A DNA stretch of 34,776 bases, from assembly GCF_902706225.1 (NCBI RefSeq), contig NZ_CACSKB010000041.1, forward strand, positions 1 to 34,776, given 5' to 3'. Shown piece after piece: positions 1 to 7,273 of this stretch; within the stretch, counting starts at the first letter, position 1, and each line of letters starts with the position of its first letter. The position numbers and the translations under genes are program-made. Under the pieces are notes generated by a model. The model was given only the letters and a program-made list of their open reading frames with translations, did not search any database and was not told the origin of the DNA. Source of the DNA: Microbacterium sp. 18062. GTDB taxonomy: Bacteria > Actinomycetota > Actinomycetes > Actinomycetales > Microbacteriaceae.

Positions 1-199
1 ACGACACCCCCGACGGCTTGATCACGAACAGATCCGCACCCGGAACCCGCGCCGACACATTCCCCCCGGTCCACACCACCAAGCCATAACGCACCAACTC
101 CCCATGCAAAGACGCCACCTCAGCACGGACACGAGCGATGGCCACCTCTGTCTTCGCGCCGCTGACGTAGCGGTCGCGTTCGGCGGCGGATGCGGACAC
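1..199 (-). CDS. araD: L-ribulose-5-phosphate 4-epimerase, N-terminal part (cut by window edge)
   Basis: The reverse strand from the GTG at 199 encodes 66 residues that read like the start of the class II aldolase/AraD family: the segment LVVWTGGNVSAR followed by LFVIKPSGVS is the family's substrate and phosphate-binding region. The enzyme converts L-ribulose-5-phosphate to D-xylulose-5-phosphate in cytoplasmic L-arabinose catabolism. An AAGGAG ribosome-binding site lies 6-7 nt before the GTG. The 3' part is off the left edge. It follows the LacI-type regulator on the same strand, behind its own promoter and an operator-like palindrome. Codons such as TTG, TCT, CAT, TAT and CGT are more frequent than in neighbouring genes. 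The other class II aldolases (fuculose-phosphate aldolase) are a less likely alternative. Confidence 0.85.
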   Translation of the reverse strand, partial: MSASAAERDRYVSGAKTEVAIARVRAEVASLHGELVRYGLVVWTGGNVSARVPGADLFVIKPSGVS

Positions 200-240
200 G
201 CACGACTCCTTCGTCTGTCGAAACCTCGTTGTGACAATCG

Positions 241-256
241 ATGTGACCGTTCACAT
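241..256. promoter_or_regulatory. LacI-type operator O1 (araD)
   Basis: ATGTGACCGTTCACAT is a 6+6 bp inverted repeat with a central CG step, the usual form of LacI-family operators. It lies immediately downstream of the candidate araD -10 box, where bound repressor would block transcription. Confidence 0.7.
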
Positions 257-262
257 TGCGAC

Positions 263-293
263 ACTGTAGTCCCGATCGGACCCGACGTGTCAA
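263..293 (-). promoter_or_regulatory. Candidate araD promoter
   Basis: On the minus strand a TTGACA (293-288) is followed after 19 nt by TACAGT (268-263). The spacing is slightly long. It sits between the regulator stop and the araD start, directly upstream of the palindrome at 241-256. Confidence 0.5.
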
Positions 294-327
294 GCCGGAT
301 CGGTCTCGGCTTGGTAACGACGCCAGC

Positions 328-1344
328 TCAGGCGCGGTGTGCGGGGCCGGTCGAGCCGCGCACGACGAGTTCCGGCACGATCGTGCCGGGTGCGGGCTCG
401 ATCCCCTCCGCGGGGCCCAGCAGCAGGTCGACGCAACGCCGGCCGAGCTCGGCGAAGTCCTGCCGCACAGTGGTCAGAGGCGGCCAGAAGTGGGCAGCCT
501 CGGGGATGTCGTCGAAGCCCACGATGCTGACGTCGCCCGGCACGTCCAGTCCCTCGTCGCGGACGGCGTGTATCAGCCCCAGCGCCATCTGATCGTTCGA
601 GGAGAAGACCGCGGTGAAGTCCCGCACCTGCAGCAGCTCCCGACCCGCGTAGTAGCCGAACTCGGCCGTCCAGTCCCCCAGGATCGGTGCCGTCGTGGGG
701 ATGTCGTTCGCGCTCATCTCCTCGAGGAAGCCACGCATCCTCGCTTCCGCCTCGATCCAGTCCTGGGGACCGGCGAGGTGGTAGATCTGACGGTGTCCGA
801 GCTCGATCAGATGGCGCGTGGCAAGGCGGGCTCCGGCGATCTGATCGACCGAGAGAGCGTGCTGCGGGTCGACCTCGGCAGACTGCAGGGTGACGTACGG
901 GATGTCGAGCTGCTGGGCGGCGAGCGCGCGGAACACGCGGGCCTGCGGGGCGATCACGACGAGTCCCTCGATGGACTGCGCGGTGAGATGGGCGAGACCC
1001 TCCGGGATGGAGGCCGGGTCCTGCGGCGCGATGTTGGCGGTGCTGACCCAGTAGCCGCGGGCCCGGGCCGCCTCCTCGATCGCCGCGATGCTCGAGGCGG
1101 GTCCGTACTGCGTGCTGGATGCCGACAGGATGCCGATGGTCTGCGAGCGACTGGTCACGAGCGCCCGGGCCGCCCGGTTCGGCCGGTACTGGAGCTGCGC
1201 CATGACCGTCTGCACGCGCTCGCGCGTCTCGGGTCGGATGCTGGGGTGGTTGTTGATCACCCGCGACACCGTCTGGTGCGAGACGTCCGCCAGACGCGCG
1301 ACGTCACGGATGCTGGGCCTGCGCCCCGCCACCTCGTCGCTCAT
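328..1344 (-). CDS. LacI-family transcriptional regulator, probable arabinose repressor
   Basis: The protein has 338 residues. An N-terminal helix-turn-helix spans about residues 11-32 (SIRDVARLADVSHQTVSRVI), then a hinge with RPNRAARAL, then a periplasmic-binding-protein-like effector domain to the end, including VSIVGFDDIPEA near the C terminus. Length and order are normal for the family. The ATG at 1344 was preferred to an upstream ATG at 1401 because homology begins just after it and a promoter -10 and operator lie between the two; its ribosome-binding site is weak (GGGGG). The palindromes at 1367, 1418 and 1450 argue for autoregulation and those at 241-256 for control of araD. The sugar effector is inferred only from the neighbour. 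Confidence 0.88.
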   Translation of the reverse strand: MSDEVAGRRPSIRDVARLADVSHQTVSRVINNHPSIRPETRERVQTVMAQLQYRPNRAARALVTSRSQTIGILSASSTQYGPASSIAAIEEAARARGYWVSTANIAPQDPASIPEGLAHLTAQSIEGLVVIAPQARVFRALAAQQLDIPYVTLQSAEVDPQHALSVDQIAGARLATRHLIELGHRQIYHLAGPQDWIEAEARMRGFLEEMSANDIPTTAPILGDWTAEFGYYAGRELLQVRDFTAVFSSNDQMALGLIHAVRDEGLDVPGDVSIVGFDDIPEAAHFWPPLTTVRQDFAELGRRCVDLLLGPAEGIEPAPGTIVPELVVRGSTGPAHRA

Positions 1345-1366
1345 CCGATGCCCCCGCACGTCGGCA

Positions 1367-1380
1367 TGCGCACGGTCACA
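1367..1380. promoter_or_regulatory. LacI-type operator O2 (regulator leader), degenerate
   Basis: Read on the minus strand this is TGTGACCGTGCGCA, which differs from the core of O1 at 2 of 14 positions and keeps the central CG. It lies between the candidate -10 of the regulator gene and its ATG. Confidence 0.5.
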
Positions 1381-1392
1381 CCCACTCCGGAC

Positions 1393-1398
1393 ATTATG
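1393..1398 (-). promoter_or_regulatory. Candidate -10 box of the LacI-type regulator gene
   Basis: CATAAT on the minus strand, about 50 nt before the chosen ATG. The region where a -35 would fall is covered by the palindrome at 1418-1432. Confidence 0.45.
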
Positions 1399-1417
1399 CA
1401 CCCCCGATCGGCGCTGG

Positions 1418-1432
1418 ATGTGACTGTCACAT
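1418..1432. promoter_or_regulatory. LacI-type operator O3
   Basis: ATGTGACTGTCACAT is a perfect 7+7 bp palindrome around a single central base. It shares the TGTGAC/GTCACA arms of O1 and overlaps the expected -35 of the regulator promoter. Confidence 0.65.
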
Positions 1433-1449
1433 TCTCGTGAACGCCCACG

Positions 1450-1464
1450 ATGTGACTGTCACAC
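1450..1464. promoter_or_regulatory. LacI-type operator O4
   Basis: ATGTGACTGTCACAC, with a perfect 13-bp core palindrome. Its centre is 32 bp (about three helical turns) from O3 and 24 bp upstream of the -10 of the divergent gene at 1500. Confidence 0.65.
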
Positions 1465-1499
1465 TCCCGCATCCCACGCGGGCGGCGTACCCTGGATCC

Positions 1500-2051
1500 A
1501 TGGCGGACTTCGCCCGGTACCTCCCCCTGAGCAACAGGTCGGGAGGAGATGAATCCGGCGTGACGAGCGATCGTCGGGCCGCGATCGCGGACGCCGTGGA
1601 CGAGGTCGTGCGCCTCCTCGCCGCCACGACCGATGAGGGCGCGGCGGACTGTGCGCGCGCACGTCGGTTCCTGGACGAGGCGGGGCTCGGAACCGGCGCC
1701 GCCGGTGGTTCGGCCGACGATCTCCGCAAGATCGCCGAGCTGATCCGAACGGGTCGGCGACGCAACACCCGGCTGCTGGTGCGCACGGTGCGAGCGCTCC
1801 TGGTCCTCGGTGACGGACTCGGCGAGGTGCCGCGTCTGGATCCCGCGGTGAGCGGGGCGGTCGCCCTCTCCGCGGCGGGGTACGCGTCGTTCGACCGGCG
1901 CGCGGTGCTGCGCGGCCATACCGTCCGGGCGACCGACGAGGGGTGGGCGTTCGGCAACGGCCCGGCGCTGGAGGGAACCGGGCGCAGCATCCTGCGCTTC
2001 GTCCTCGCGCTCGACGACGTCCCGCCGCAGGCGATCAGCTCGCCGAGATGA
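1500..2051 (+). CDS. Hypothetical protein with an MDMPI-C-like tail
   Basis: The protein has 183 residues and is not recognised as a whole. The last 40 or so residues (HTVRATDEGWAFGNGPALEG, then a hydrophobic helix) resemble the C-terminal domain of maleylpyruvate-isomerase-type mycothiol-dependent enzymes, but the histidine-bearing DinB-like N-terminal domain is absent. The ATG at 1500 is placed 6 nt after TACCCT, fitting a leaderless mRNA. An alternative GTG at 1560 has a GGGAGGAG ribosome-binding site 11 nt upstream. It is divergent from the LacI-type regulator, and operators O3/O4 lie just upstream, so co-regulation is plausible. Its 3' end overlaps the convergent peptidase gene by 17 bp. 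Confidence 0.6.
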   Translation: MADFARYLPLSNRSGGDESGVTSDRRAAIADAVDEVVRLLAATTDEGAADCARARRFLDEAGLGTGAAGGSADDLRKIAELIRTGRRRNTRLLVRTVRALLVLGDGLGEVPRLDPAVSGAVALSAAGYASFDRRAVLRGHTVRATDEGWAFGNGPALEGTGRSILRFVLALDDVPPQAISSPR

Positions 2052-3363
2052 GGTCGCGGTAGAACCCGATGCCGCGCAGCCACACGTCCACGCGTATGCG
2101 CTCGTCGTGGGCGTGCAGCGCCTCCCGCTCGCCGCGCGTCAGATGGAACGGAGCGAAGCGGTACACGTGGTCGCTGATCGCGGTGAACCATCGGCTGTCG
2201 CTCGCGCCCAGCTGGAGATAGGGCGTCGCCACGATGTCCTCGTCGAGGGCCGACGCGATCGCTCCCGCGATGCGCCGCCACGGCTCGCCCCGCCACGGCG
2301 AGACGGGCGAGGGATCGGAGCCGTGAGGAACCGTGATCTCGACCTCGCCGTCGGCGATGACAGCGCGCACGCGGGCCGTCGCGGAGGCGACCGTGTCGCC
2401 GGTCAGGAGCCGGATGTTCACCGCGGCGCGGGCGGTGGTCGCCAATACGTTCTCCCCTGTCGCACCGTGCAGCTCGGTCGCGACCGCGGTCGTGCGCACG
2501 AGGGCGTTCGTCTCGGCGCCGAGCCGCGCGAAGACAGCGGCGACGAGCGGCCCGGTCACCGCCAGGTTGCGGAAGATCGCTCGCAGCGGCTGCGGCGCGT
2601 ACGGGGCGATGGTCGTGAGCATCGCCCGCACGGGCGGGCTGATCCGTCGCGGGAACGGCCGCCGCTGCAGACGTGTCAGAGCGCGGGCGAGGCGGGCGGT
2701 GGCGGGCAGGGACGGAGGGGTCGACGCATGGCCGCCGGTCTCTCGCGCCGTGAGCCAGGCCGTCATGACTCCCCGCTCCGCGACGCCGATCATCGCGGTC
2801 GGGCGACGCACGCCCGGGATCGCACCTTCGACGACCGCACCACCCTCGTCCACGACGAGCCCCGGCCGGATGCCGCGATCGCGCAGCAGTCCGACGATCG
2901 CGCCCGCCCCGTCGCCCGCGGTCTCCTCGTTGTGGCCGAAGGCGAGGTAGACGTCGCGCTGCGGCACGAAGCCCTCCGCGACGAGCGTCTCGACCGCCTC
3001 CAGGATGGCGACGAGTGCGCCCTTGTCATCGATCGCCCCGCGCGCGTGCACCGCGGCATCCGGCCCGCTGCCGACGACGTCCGCGCCGAAGGGATCGTGC
3101 TGCCACTCCTCGGGAACGACGGGGACGACGTCCTGATGGGCCATGAGCACCAGGGGCGCCTCGGCCGAGGCGCCCGCCCAGCGATAGAGCAGCGCGTGGC
3201 CGGCGACGACCTCCTTGTCGAGCGCGTCGTGCACCGCCGGATACAGGCGGGCGAGCGCGGAGTGGAACTCGTCGAACCGCGCGACGTCGATCAACGCCGG
3301 ATTCGCGAAGGACACGGTCGGGATGCGCAGCAGTTCTCGGAAGCGGTCGAGGGCGGTCTCCAC
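2035..3363 (-). CDS. M20 family metallopeptidase (CPS1/PM20D1-like)
   Basis: The protein has 442 residues with the M20 zinc-peptidase signature in order: AHQDVVPV (H76, D78), the bridging Asp in AIDDKGA (about 112), the catalytic Glu pair in GHNEETAGDGAG (146-147), VDEGG (about 172) and a late HAHDER histidine. The HQDVVPV and IDDKGA forms point to the carboxypeptidase S/PM20D1 branch, which hydrolyses or synthesises N-acyl amino acids and small peptides. There is no signal peptide, so it is cytoplasmic. The GTG at 3363 follows TAGGAT by 6 nt (leaderless type). The promoter lies back to back with that of the oxidoreductase gene starting at 3423. Confidence 0.88.
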   Translation of the reverse strand: METALDRFRELLRIPTVSFANPALIDVARFDEFHSALARLYPAVHDALDKEVVAGHALLYRWAGASAEAPLVLMAHQDVVPVVPEEWQHDPFGADVVGSGPDAAVHARGAIDDKGALVAILEAVETLVAEGFVPQRDVYLAFGHNEETAGDGAGAIVGLLRDRGIRPGLVVDEGGAVVEGAIPGVRRPTAMIGVAERGVMTAWLTARETGGHASTPPSLPATARLARALTRLQRRPFPRRISPPVRAMLTTIAPYAPQPLRAIFRNLAVTGPLVAAVFARLGAETNALVRTTAVATELHGATGENVLATTARAAVNIRLLTGDTVASATARVRAVIADGEVEITVPHGSDPSPVSPWRGEPWRRIAGAIASALDEDIVATPYLQLGASDSRWFTAISDHVYRFAPFHLTRGEREALHAHDERIRVDVWLRGIGFYRDLISAS

Positions 3364-3422
3364 CCGCCGATCCTATCTGCGCACTCCGCTGCTGGTGGGG
3401 GGACCGCGAGTACGGTGGTCCC

Positions 3423-4421
3423 ATGACCCCCGATCCTTCCCCCGGCCTGCGCTGGGGCATCCTCGCGACGGGCGACATCGCCCGCATCTTCACCTCGGAT
3501 CTGCGGACGGCGGGACTCGACGTCCGCGCCGTGGGCTCCCGCACCTCGGACGGCGCGGAGGCGTTCGCGGCCGAGTTCGGCATCCCTCGCGCGCACGGCT
3601 CCTACGCGGGCCTCCTCGCCGACGACGACGTCGACATCGTCTACGTGGCGACGCCGCATCCGATGCACGCGGAGAACGCGCTCGAGGCGATCGCGCACGG
3701 CAAGCACGTCCTCGTCGAGAAGTCGTTCACGCTCACGGGCGATCAGGCCGAGACGGTGCGGCGGGCCGCCGAGGAGCGCGGGGTGCTCGCCATGGAGGCG
3801 ATGTGGACCCGCTACCTGCCGCACATGGTCCGTATCCGCGAGCTGATCGCCGCGGGCGCGCTGGGCGACATCCGCGCCGTGCAGGCCGATCACTGCCAGC
3901 GCCTCCCCTCCGATCCGGGGCATCGGCTGAACGCGCTCGAGCTCGGCGGCGGCGCCCTCCTCGATCTCGGGGTCTACCCGGTGTCGTTCGTGTGGGACGT
4001 CCTGGGCGCCCCGACCGCGATCTCCGCGCGGGGACGACTCGGCGAGACGGGCGCGGACACGGAGGTCGCGACCGTCTTCACCCACGGGTCGGGGGCGATC
4101 TCCACCACGCTGTCGTCGTCGCGCGCCGCAGGTCCGGTGAGCGCGCACATCATCGGCACCGAGGGCCGCATCGACATCGACGGGGTCTGGTACAGCCCGA
4201 CGTCGTTCCGCCTGACCCGCCCCGACGGCGAGGTCGCGGAGGAGTACACGTCCGAGGTCGAGGGCCGCGGGATGCAGTACGAGGCGCTCGCCGCCGAACG
4301 CATCGTGCGCGAGGGAGGCCGCGACAGCGACATGCTGCCGCTCGCCGAGTCGGTCGCGATCATGCGCGCGCTCGATGAGATCCGCGCCCAGATCGGCGTG
4401 CACTACCCCGAGGAGAGCTGA
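3423..4421 (+). CDS. Gfo/Idh/MocA family NAD(P)-dependent oxidoreductase
   Basis: The protein has 332 residues. The N-terminal Rossmann fold begins with WGILATGDIAR (11-21), followed by VATPHPMHAENALEAI and VEKSF, where K100 is the family's conserved active-site lysine; the usual EKP is EKS here. The C-terminal domain contains GGGALLDLGVYPVSF, as in dihydrodiol dehydrogenase-like members. The substrate (a sugar, inositol or diol) cannot be read from sequence. The ATG is 6 nt after TACGGT (leaderless type). The stop is 2 nt from the next ATG, so it is cotranscribed with the NYN-domain gene. Confidence 0.88.
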   Translation: MTPDPSPGLRWGILATGDIARIFTSDLRTAGLDVRAVGSRTSDGAEAFAAEFGIPRAHGSYAGLLADDDVDIVYVATPHPMHAENALEAIAHGKHVLVEKSFTLTGDQAETVRRAAEERGVLAMEAMWTRYLPHMVRIRELIAAGALGDIRAVQADHCQRLPSDPGHRLNALELGGGALLDLGVYPVSFVWDVLGAPTAISARGRLGETGADTEVATVFTHGSGAISTTLSSSRAAGPVSAHIIGTEGRIDIDGVWYSPTSFRLTRPDGEVAEEYTSEVEGRGMQYEALAAERIVREGGRDSDMLPLAESVAIMRALDEIRAQIGVHYPEES

Positions 4422-4423
4422 AC

Positions 4424-5287
4424 ATGCCCGACCCCACCATGCCCCGCGTCGCGGTCTATCTCGACTTCGACAACATCGTCATGAGCTGGTACGACCGCGT
4501 GCACGGCCGGAACGCCTACTCCCGCGATCGGCAGCGCATCGCGGAGAACGTCAAAGACCCCGAGGTCGCCGACAAGCTCGCCCGCGCCACGGTCGACGTC
4601 GGAGCGATCATCGACTACGCGGCCTCCTTCGGGACCCTCGTGCTCACCCGGGCGTACGCGGACTGGTCCTCCCCGGTGAACGCCGAGTACCGCACGCAGC
4701 TGGTCGCTCGGGCCGTCGACCTCGTGCAGCTGTTCCCCGCCGCCGCCTACGCGAAGAACGGCGCCGACATCCGGCTCGCCGTCGACACGGTCGAGGACCT
4801 CTTCCGGCTCCCCGACCTCACCCACGTCGTGATCGTCGCCGGCGACTCCGACTACGTGCCCCTCGCCCAGCGCAGCAAGCGGCTCGGGCGGTTCGTCGTG
4901 GGTGTGGGCGTCGCGGGGTCCACCGCCAAGTCGCTCGCCGCCGCCTGCGACCGGTTCGACGCCTACGACACGCTCCCCGGCGTCTCCTCCCCCGAGCCGA
5001 CGAAGAAGGAGGAGTCGGCCTCCCGCGCCCGCGCCCGCAAGCGCTCGGTCGATCCCGCGGCCGACCTCCTCGAACGCGCCCTCCGGCTCGAGAACGACAA
5101 GGACCCGTCGCAGTGGCAGCACGCGTCGGCGGTCAAGAGCCTCATCACGCGGCTCGACTCGTCTTTCAGCGAGAAGGCGCTCGGCCACCGCAGCTTCACC
5201 GAGTTCGTCGCCGCCCATCCCGACATCGCCGAGATCGACGAGACCGACAACATCGTGCGGATACGGCTCGTCGCCGACAAGCAGTGA
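4424..5287 (+). CDS. NYN domain protein with C-terminal OST-HTH/LOTUS-like domain (putative RNase)
   Basis: The protein has 287 residues. An N-terminal NYN (PIN-like) nuclease domain has the acidic residues of YLDFDN (D14, D16), an Asp in NGADIRLAVD (about 115) and GDSDY (140-144), which build the metal site of this RNase fold. After a charged linker rich in Lys, Glu and Arg (about 188-208) comes a region of about 80 residues (DPAADLLERAL to the end) resembling the OST-HTH/LOTUS RNA-binding module that often follows NYN domains. The expected role is RNA cleavage or binding; the target is unknown. It is translated from an ATG 2 nt after the oxidoreductase stop. Confidence 0.85.
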   Translation: MPDPTMPRVAVYLDFDNIVMSWYDRVHGRNAYSRDRQRIAENVKDPEVADKLARATVDVGAIIDYAASFGTLVLTRAYADWSSPVNAEYRTQLVARAVDLVQLFPAAAYAKNGADIRLAVDTVEDLFRLPDLTHVVIVAGDSDYVPLAQRSKRLGRFVVGVGVAGSTAKSLAAACDRFDAYDTLPGVSSPEPTKKEESASRARARKRSVDPAADLLERALRLENDKDPSQWQHASAVKSLITRLDSSFSEKALGHRSFTEFVAAHPDIAEIDETDNIVRIRLVADKQ

Positions 5288-5366
5288 CCGGGCGCGCGGC
5301 GAACGTGAGGCTATTCTCATCCGGGTTCGCCCCACGGCGCTCGCGCGGCGGCGTACAGTCTGCGAG

Positions 5367-6878
5367 ATGACCGCGACGACGTTCCACAGCCCGGCCACCG
5401 GCCTCTCCTCCGTCGCACTGCTCGCCGCCGTCGGCCTCGCGCTCACCGGATGCGTGCCGGGTGCCGCAACCGACACGGAGTCCTCGGCTGCGCCGCTGAG
5501 CGCTGAGCAGCGGATCGAGACGCTTCTCGTCGAGACGATCGAACCCGAGTGGAGCGTCGAGGCGGACTCCGTCGGGACGGAGGCGGTCCGGGTCGACGAC
5601 GTCGTGCTGTTCTATGCGGCGGACGGCGAGGCGGCGTCTCTGCACGCGGTCGACGCCGAGACGGGCGAGGAGCTCTGGCAGGCCCCTGCGACCGTCGGCG
5701 CATCCTCCCCGGAGAGGCTGTGGTCGCCCGTCGTGACGCACGATGCGGAGGGGTCCGCGCTCACCTTCACCGTGGGGTCCGCCGAGCAGCAGGCCGACGG
5801 GAACTGGGCACACCGCCTGGAGGTGCGCGACGCGCACACCGGCGAGGTGCGTCCCTCCCCCGCACCCACCTGGGTGTCGACGGTGTTGCAGTGCGGATCG
5901 GACATCTGCCTGCAGGCCTGGGCGCCGAGCGACGATCCCGACGGGGTGTGGCGGACCGCGACGCTCGACGTCGACGCCGCCACGCTCGTCCCCGGAGAGG
6001 AGCTCGAGGGTGCCGCGATCTCGTGGCGCATGACCGACAATCTCCGTCTCGGCGTGACCGACGACTACCTCGCCTGGGAGGAGGACGACGAGGAGGTGTG
6101 GCGCACCACGCTCTCGGAGCATCTTCCCGCCGGCGTGCCGCCCGCCGCGTTCGGCGACGGCTACACGTTCTCGATGGCGGTCGACGATCCGTATGCGCCC
6201 ACCGTCGCGCTGCTCGGATTCGAGACGAGCGGGGACCCCGTGTACAACGGGGTGTTCGCCTTCGCGCTCGCCGACGGAAGCGCTCTCTGGTCCCGCGACG
6301 ACATCGCGTTGTGCGACAACGGCGACCCTGTCTTCTGCTCGCTCGAGCAGGTCCATGCGCTCCGCGATGACGACGCGGACCCGACGCCGACCACCTACAC
6401 CGGCCTCGATCCCGCCACCGGCGAGGAGACGTGGTCCGTGACGCTCGACGCGGCCTCCCCCGACTCCGAGGTCCCGCACACCAGGCTGAGCGGATACACG
6501 CAGGTGCTCGACGGCGACGCTCCGTCCTACATCGAGTCCGCGACCGGCGACCTCCTTCCCGTCCCGGACGCCGCGGTCCTCGCCTGCACGGACGCCGCGA
6601 CGTGGACGGGCCGCAAGAACGCCCGCGAGTCCGACGAGATGGTGGAGTACTCCACCGGGTCGGTCGCCTCGCCCTGCGATACCGCGGGCGCGCCCGTCGA
6701 GGGCCCGTTCAGCAGGGCGGCGGTGCTCACGGCCGCCTGGACGGCATGGGGGGAAGAGGGCGCCGTCCCAGCCACGGCCGTCACCGCGCTGGGGCAGCCG
6801 GCGGACGACCCGCTGGACGAGCGCGAGGCGTGGTACTACGTGCCGACGGCCACCGGCATCTCGGCCTACCGCTTCTAG
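5367..6878 (+). CDS. Secreted lipoprotein with PQQ-like beta-propeller repeats
   Basis: The protein has 503 residues. A signal peptide ends in the lipobox LTGC, with the lipid-modified Cys at about 29, followed by a low-complexity Ser/Ala/Glu linker typical of actinobacterial lipoproteins. Several blade motifs of the PQQ/quinoprotein-like propeller recur: LHAVDAETGEELWQ, FALADGSALWSRDD, GLDPATGEETWSV and the closing TGISAYRF. No PQQ-ligand set or catalytic residue is evident, so it is more likely a binding or scaffold protein on the outer face of the membrane. The ATG at 5367 is 7 nt after TACAGT (leaderless type). It converges on the DoxX-like operon, with 14 nt between stops. Confidence 0.82.
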   Translation: MTATTFHSPATGLSSVALLAAVGLALTGCVPGAATDTESSAAPLSAEQRIETLLVETIEPEWSVEADSVGTEAVRVDDVVLFYAADGEAASLHAVDAETGEELWQAPATVGASSPERLWSPVVTHDAEGSALTFTVGSAEQQADGNWAHRLEVRDAHTGEVRPSPAPTWVSTVLQCGSDICLQAWAPSDDPDGVWRTATLDVDAATLVPGEELEGAAISWRMTDNLRLGVTDDYLAWEEDDEEVWRTTLSEHLPAGVPPAAFGDGYTFSMAVDDPYAPTVALLGFETSGDPVYNGVFAFALADGSALWSRDDIALCDNGDPVFCSLEQVHALRDDDADPTPTTYTGLDPATGEETWSVTLDAASPDSEVPHTRLSGYTQVLDGDAPSYIESATGDLLPVPDAAVLACTDAATWTGRKNARESDEMVEYSTGSVASPCDTAGAPVEGPFSRAAVLTAAWTAWGEEGAVPATAVTALGQPADDPLDEREAWYYVPTATGISAYRF

Positions 6879-6892
6879 CACGCCCGGTAACG

Positions 6893-7273
6893 TCAGCGGC
6901 GGGTGCTCCACAGCGCCCAGCCCACCAGCACCGGTTGGAAGAAGAGGCGCACGAGCCGCTTCACGTCGGTGTCGAGGCCGAAACCGTCGCGGCGGTGGGT
7001 GAACTGCGACCAGTTGCCGGGGAACACGGCGACGAAGAACGCCGCCAGGATCGCGCCGGCGCGTCGGCGGCGCCTCGGGCACGCCACGAGCGACGCCCCC
7101 AGCACGATCTCGACGACGCCCGACGCCAGGACGACGCCGTCCTTGTCGATCGGCACGACCTCCGTCGTCCAGTCCGGCACCTGCGCCCGGAACTCGGTGC
7201 GCCCCCAGAGCAGATGGCTGACTCCGGCGAACACCATCCCGGCTGCGAGCAGCCATCGCGCGAATGTCCTCAT
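6893..7273 (-). CDS. DoxX-like integral membrane protein, downstream paralogue
   Basis: The protein has 126 residues with about four hydrophobic segments (starting FARWLLAAGMVFAGVSHLLWG). The motif AAFFVAVFPGNWSQF and the ending VLVGWALWSTRR are shared with the upstream gene. It resembles the DoxX/DoxD-like group of small membrane proteins, which lacks a firm biochemical role. The ATG at 7273 overlaps the upstream stop as ATGA, with GGTGGA 8 nt before it, so translation is probably coupled. It is the last gene of a three-gene minus-strand operon. Confidence 0.75.
   Translation of the reverse strand: MRTFARWLLAAGMVFAGVSHLLWGRTEFRAQVPDWTTEVVPIDKDGVVLASGVVEIVLGASLVACPRRRRRAGAILAAFFVAVFPGNWSQFTHRRDGFGLDTDVKRLVRLFFQPVLVGWALWSTRR
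6902..6940. repeat. Direct repeat, copy 1 (paralogue 3' ends)
   Basis: The first 19 nt (ggtgctccacagcgcccag, 6902-6920) are identical to 7342-7360, 440 bp away, and the similarity continues for about 20 nt. It reflects the tandem gene duplication. Confidence 0.7.

Noticed and set aside
1418..1464. CRP/GlxR-type sites (TGTGA...TCACA)
   Set aside because: CRP sites need 6 nt between half-sites; these have 3-4 nt, which fits a LacI-type operator next to a LacI-type gene.
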